A stretch of 7,775 nt of DNA, from contig PMZP01000006.1 of NCBI GenBank assembly GCA_003170325.1, forward strand, positions 1 to 7,775, given 5' to 3'. The notes below the pieces were generated by a model. That model was not told where the DNA came from and did not search any database. It saw only the letters and a program-made list of their open reading frames with translations. Origin of the DNA: Candidatus Tayloriibacteriota bacterium (GTDB taxonomy: Bacteria; Patescibacteriota; Minisyncoccia; Phycocordibacterales; PALSA-1337). A program made the position numbers and the translations under genes. Below are positions 4,793 to 7,775 of this stretch, one piece after another. Each line of letters starts with the position of its first letter. Position 1 is the first letter of the stretch.

Positions 4793-4821
4793 TTCCACAA
4801 ATCCTCGCTTGACGCTATAAT
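4793..4821 (+). promoter_or_regulatory. Promoter of the HExxH/VWA gene, leaderless type
   Basis: A perfect TATAAT (4816-4821) is followed by six bases (TGACCC) and the ATG at 4828. The -35 is poor (TTCCAC at 4793-4798 or TCCACA at 4794-4799). The spacer TCCTCGCTTGACGC (4802-4815) recurs with one change at eno, where it reads TCCTCGCTTGTCGC, suggesting a shared regulatory element or spacer-binding factor. Confidence 0.6.
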
Positions 4822-4827
4822 TGACCC

Positions 4828-7086
4828 ATGAATCCTTCCTTTGAACGCGTTGGACAATCAGAAAGCACACCAGAAATATTGAAGAAAAGCAAAGCCGCAG
4901 TGGACAAGGTGGCTCCAACGCCGGAGAATGAAGATCAGAGAGAAAGATACCGTGAGCATGCCCAAGTCTTCATAGATCGTTATTCAAAGACTGGATTCTT
5001 CGCCAGTTTTTCCGGAGACACTTCCATCCGCTTCAGACTCGGCGAAGCGTTTTATTTCGACTTTCAAAAAGGCGAGGTTAACCTGGCAACCGACTGGTTC
5101 TACCAGAAAGGTTTTTCCGAAAGACAGATCCTTTGGGCTTGCATGCATGAGATAGGCCATTTCGATGATTTCAAAAACGATCCTGAAAGGCTCATGAAGA
5201 ATTTCGATTATATAGCAGAACAAGCCAGACAGACGGGCGATCTCATGCTCCGCAAATGGGAAGCCGCATTGGATTTGACTGATCCAAAGCAAAAAGAATT
5301 TCTTGATTCTCTCAAGCAAGAGAAACCTATCAATCCTGATCGTCCCGATATGGGTTCTTTGAATCGTCTAGGCCAATCAGCCTATGGCATCCACCACCCT
5401 TTTTATAACTCTCTTGATGATATTTGGGTCAATAATTCTGTATCACGTAAAGCCGCTTCGTTCGAGAGGGGCACGGAAGGTGGCAAAGAAATAGAAACCT
5501 TGTACAAAGAAAAATTGTTTCCTGGTTTCGATTATTCGAGTAAAGGCGAGTCTCGACACCGCCAATTCATCAACAAGCTCTTGAGGGATGATAACGTGCC
5601 CGATGAACAATGCGTTGTCTCGCCCGAAGTCGAAGAAGCACTCACCAGGAAGATTAAATTTGGCGGCAAAGAATATACCGCCAGGGAGCTTATTACCGCG
5701 TTCGTAAAGCCGAGAGTCGGCAGAGATACCAAAGCCGGTGAGCGGTACGCCATCATAAAAAGAACCCTGGAACCGATTTTCAAGGAATTATTGGCCAAAG
5801 ATATAGAAGATTGGAAGCCTGAATGGAAGCCGACGGAGGAAAAGCCGCAAAGCAGTACGCAGGAGAAGTCCGGGGAATCGGAAAAATCTGGCGAATCGTC
5901 AGGCCAACAAAGCGAAATATCGCCACCAACTCCTTTTGAAAAAGAGATCAAGGAATCGGCCGAGAATAGCGTTGATCAGTTGCCTCCGGAAGCTATGAAG
6001 GAAATCTTTGGTAAGTTCGAAGAGGTCAAGAAGATAAGGGACGAAGAAGCCAAAAATATTGAGGTCGCGAAGCGTCAGACAGCTGAAAAAGCCAAGGAGG
6101 AAGACAAAAAGACCGTCATAGAAAAGGCTGACGCGGCCCAGAAGAAGCAAGATGAGCTTTGGGCTGAAAAGAATGCATCGCGCGGGCACTCGAAGGAACA
6201 TCTGCTAGAAAGTCTAGCCAGATTCAGGGAAGTTCAGGTGGAGATTGCTCCATATCTCGATGAGCTATCGACGTTGTGGAGACATATAATTTTCGGTTCA
6301 TCGCGAGAGACTCTTCGTGGTCTGGAAGGACATTTCAAAGCTGGAGACGAGCTCGATGTCCAGAAGACTATCGAAGACTGGGGCAGTATCCAAGAAGGCA
6401 AATTCGAACAAGCCAAGATATTCAAAAGGATCGAAGATAGAGAGGTTGTGACTCAAAAACCAGAGCTAATTCGAGTGCGTGTAGTAGGTGATATGTCCGG
6501 TTCGATGGACGAAGAGAAATTACGAATCTTGCAACAAGCCATGACCTTGATTTTTAGCTCTCTGGATGAATTCCAGACGTATCTGAACTCGACCCGATCC
6601 GAAACCAAGTCAAAGCTTGATGTCGAAACTGAAGGTTGGACGTTCAGTAGTTCTGCCGAAAAGATAAAATCGTTCGACGATAAGGAGAATCTTGAAATGA
6701 TCTCGATTTTCTCGCATTTACGGTATGTCGGAGGATCTACATATGATAACACCGCTCTTTCAAAAATCCTGACTTCTTTGTCGCCGATGGAGGAGATGGA
6801 TATAAAATCCGGGAAGATTATGGATATCGTCCTCGAGATCACCGATGGCGGATCAAGCGATAGGGATGCCGCTAAAACAGCAGTCGATGAATTGATCGAA
6901 AAGAAAGTCATTGTTAGGGCATTCCAAATCGGTAAAGTGAACAGCAATGAGAGGGAGGCGTTTGAATCCGTCTGGAACCGTGGCAGGGAGCGTGGACGTG
7001 GTGAGCGTGTGGGAGTCAATATCTCGGCACTTATTCCGGCTATAACCAAGGCATTGAAGGAATACCTGGGAGACGTATCGATTTGA
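4828..7086 (+). CDS. Predicted metallopeptidase-like (HExxH) protein with C-terminal VWA domain
   Basis: A 752-residue protein without signal peptide or membrane segment, hence cytosolic. In the N-terminal region (about 40-330) WACMHEIGHFDDF holds HEIGH at 107-111, a zincin-type HExxH; acidic residues in HFDDF (113-114) or SLDDIW (197-198) could supply a further metal ligand. A polar linker follows (about 335-365, with EKSGES repeated), then a charged, probably coiled-coil stretch (about 390-450). The C-terminus (about 547-752) is a von Willebrand A domain with an intact MIDAS: DMSGSM (Asp555, Ser557, Ser559), GGSTYDN (Thr638) and TDGGSSD (Asp673). The layout recalls DUF2201-like peptidase/VWA proteins and CobT-like VWA partners of MoxR ATPases, but no ATPase gene is in view. 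Function not established. ATG chosen by the six-base spacing after TATAAT. Divergent from the receiver gene. Confidence 0.82.
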   Translation: MNPSFERVGQSESTPEILKKSKAAVDKVAPTPENEDQRERYREHAQVFIDRYSKTGFFASFSGDTSIRFRLGEAFYFDFQKGEVNLATDWFYQKGFSERQILWACMHEIGHFDDFKNDPERLMKNFDYIAEQARQTGDLMLRKWEAALDLTDPKQKEFLDSLKQEKPINPDRPDMGSLNRLGQSAYGIHHPFYNSLDDIWVNNSVSRKAASFERGTEGGKEIETLYKEKLFPGFDYSSKGESRHRQFINKLLRDDNVPDEQCVVSPEVEEALTRKIKFGGKEYTARELITAFVKPRVGRDTKAGERYAIIKRTLEPIFKELLAKDIEDWKPEWKPTEEKPQSSTQEKSGESEKSGESSGQQSEISPPTPFEKEIKESAENSVDQLPPEAMKEIFGKFEEVKKIRDEEAKNIEVAKRQTAEKAKEEDKKTVIEKADAAQKKQDELWAEKNASRGHSKEHLLESLARFREVQVEIAPYLDELSTLWRHIIFGSSRETLRGLEGHFKAGDELDVQKTIEDWGSIQEGKFEQAKIFKRIEDREVVTQKPELIRVRVVGDMSGSMDEEKLRILQQAMTLIFSSLDEFQTYLNSTRSETKSKLDVETEGWTFSSSAEKIKSFDDKENLEMISIFSHLRYVGGSTYDNTALSKILTSLSPMEEMDIKSGKIMDIVLEITDGGSSDRDAAKTAVDELIEKKVIVRAFQIGKVNSNEREAFESVWNRGRERGRGERVGVNISALIPAITKALKEYLGDVSI

Positions 7087-7122
7087 AAAAGAGAAAACCC
7101 CACACTTTTTACAGCGTGGGGT
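7086..7122 (-). terminator. Intrinsic terminator facing left, after the VWA stop
   Basis: On the - strand ACCCCACGC (7122-7114) pairs with GTGTGGGGT (7105-7097) around an 8-base loop, with one G-U wobble. A T-rich run, TTTTCTCTTTTT (7096-7085), follows. Rightward, the same hairpin has an A-C mismatch and no T-tract, so it chiefly stops transcripts arriving from the transposase side. It lies directly against the VWA stop codon, protecting that gene from antisense read-through; weak rightward action is possible. Confidence 0.65.
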
Positions 7123-7205
7123 ATAAATCAGGGCAAGAATGCTTTTCGCTGGGCCATGGCTAGGCTTTTGCGAGCGGCGGTAGCGCTAAGTCCTTATGTA
7201 ACAGC
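7123..7205. other. Gap between terminator and transposase, may hold one end of the insertion sequence
   Basis: No gene or tRNA is apparent. Since the transposase ends at 7206, the end of the element with its terminal inverted repeat probably lies here, but the other end is outside the window and the border cannot be fixed. An 8-bp palindrome, GCCATGGC, occurs near 7153-7160. Confidence 0.3.
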
Positions 7206-7775
7206 TCACAACTCTGAGCGGCGCTTTTCAATCAAGGGTATTACGACATCGAAGAAATCAGCATCAAGGTTCTGCTTGCGCAGGGTTTCCAGCACCGAGG
7301 AATTGACCTGATGCGTTTTTGTGCCAGCCAAAGAGCGAGTACCGCCGAAGATCTTTCGCATGACTACCTGCGGTCGGATGGCTCTTTCAGCCGTATTGTT
7401 CTCCGGAAGCACGTTCTCGTAATCAAGGCAGGTAAAGAGCACGCTTTGGTGATGTCTCATTCTTTTCTTCACTTTTTCAACGGTCGGTTCAGGATATTTC
7501 TTTTCAATCAATTCAGTAAATCTTTTCTCCAGCTTTCCTTTGTCCCTGTGTCCGAGCGGTTTTTCCAACTCACGAAGCAGTTTCTTGTATAGAGCACCCA
7601 AGTCTTCATGCAGTGTCGGCGAATGTAAATCGGCCGATCTTAAAAGGTGAACCCAGCATTGTTGTTTGTCTCCGGGAAGATTCTGGTAGGCGGCGTAACC
7701 GTCGGAGATGATCACCCTGTCTTCCTTGTCTCCCAATACTTTCTCTGGAATGCCTTTTCCTCTGGTGTCTTCGAT
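7206..7775 (-). CDS. IS66-family transposase, C-terminal part
   Basis: The frame is open from the right edge: 189 residues are visible, beginning IEDTRGKGIPEKVLG and continuing into VIISDGYAAYQNLPGDKQQCWVHLLR. That block carries a catalytic Asp (Asp25 of the visible part) and the CW-HLLR signature of IS66-type DDE transposases. Near the C-terminus ENNTAERAIRPQVVMRKIFGGTRS supplies the catalytic Glu (about 130), followed by the family tail ETLRKQNLD. The region between is predicted helical and charged. The TGA stop (7208-7206) lies within a small hairpin. IS66 transposases are usually about 450-550 residues, so more than half lies outside; whether the element is intact cannot be judged. Family call strong. 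It indicates a mobile element inserted downstream of the VWA gene. Confidence 0.92.
   Translation of the reverse strand: MEDTRGKGIPEKVLGDKEDRVIISDGYAAYQNLPGDKQQCWVHLLRSADLHSPTLHEDLGALYKKLLRELEKPLGHRDKGKLEKRFTELIEKKYPEPTVEKVKKRMRHHQSVLFTCLDYENVLPENNTAERAIRPQVVMRKIFGGTRSLAGTKTHQVNSSVLETLRKQNLDADFFDVVIPLIEKRRSEL

Noticed and set aside
6453..7103. 216-aa open frame antisense to the VWA gene, and other long antisense frames over eno, the methyltransferase and the VWA gene
   Set aside because: These are shadows of real genes: low-complexity Ser/Ile-rich translations without domains, opposite well-supported coding frames.
7123..7205. Defined terminal inverted repeat and target duplication of the IS66 element
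   Set aside because: Only one end can be in the window, so no repeat pair can be compared.
1..7775. CRISPR arrays or tRNA/rRNA genes
   Set aside because: No regularly spaced direct repeats and no cloverleaf or rRNA-like segment were seen on either strand.

Overview
The window most likely comes from a member of the Candidate Phyla Radiation (Patescibacteria, Parcubacteria-like). This rests on the types of protein present (a DinD-like Bro-N protein, a TSWG...ADWYDELLE methyltransferase, an HExxH + VWA protein), compact mixed-strand gene order, and gene starts that look leaderless. No marker gene fixes the lineage. UGA acts as a normal stop (VWA gene, transposase), so the recoded-UGA lineages (Gracilibacteria/Absconditabacteria) are unlikely. 

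Layout, left to right. (1) The 3' part of gpmA, a glycolytic phosphoglycerate mutase, on + (1-444). (2) A gene-poor stretch, 445-793, holding a compact + transcription unit: promoter 578-605, a 26-codon Pro/Ala-rich ORF overlaid on many possible RNA helices, and an intrinsic terminator at 735-770. (3) A Bro-N/DinD-like gene on - (794-1618). (4) A second intergenic stretch, 1619-2033, with a 95-nt rod-like imperfect palindrome, a - strand promoter and a very strong terminator hairpin (candidate small RNA), plus two DnaA-box-like 9-mers. (5) eno (enolase) on - (2034-3326). (6) A 121-bp divergent promoter region with two inverted repeats. (7) A class I SAM-dependent methyltransferase on + (3448-4308), whose stop codon interlocks in CTAG with that of the convergent gene. 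(8) A stand-alone receiver protein on - (4305-4718), preceded by a possible 13-codon leader ORF overlapping it by ATGA. (9) Divergently, a 752-aa HExxH + VWA protein on + (4828-7086). (10) A - strand terminator, a 119-bp gap and the C-terminal part of an IS66-type transposase on - running off the right edge. 

Two glycolytic enzymes catalysing consecutive steps (3-PG to 2-PG to PEP) lie close together but in opposite orientations, split by the Bro-N gene and the two intergenic RNA-like elements. The receiver and VWA genes share a divergent promoter region and may be functionally linked, but the sequence does not prove this. 

The clearest unusual signal is at gene starts. Every start visible in full, plus the 13-codon leader, has a -10-like hexamer (TATAAT, TACAAT or TACTTT) followed by exactly six bases and then ATG. 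This predicts leaderless mRNAs. The rule also selects starts: it favours internal ATGs for eno and the methyltransferase over longer alternatives. No comparison or folding program was run; all RNA structures are by-eye base pairing.
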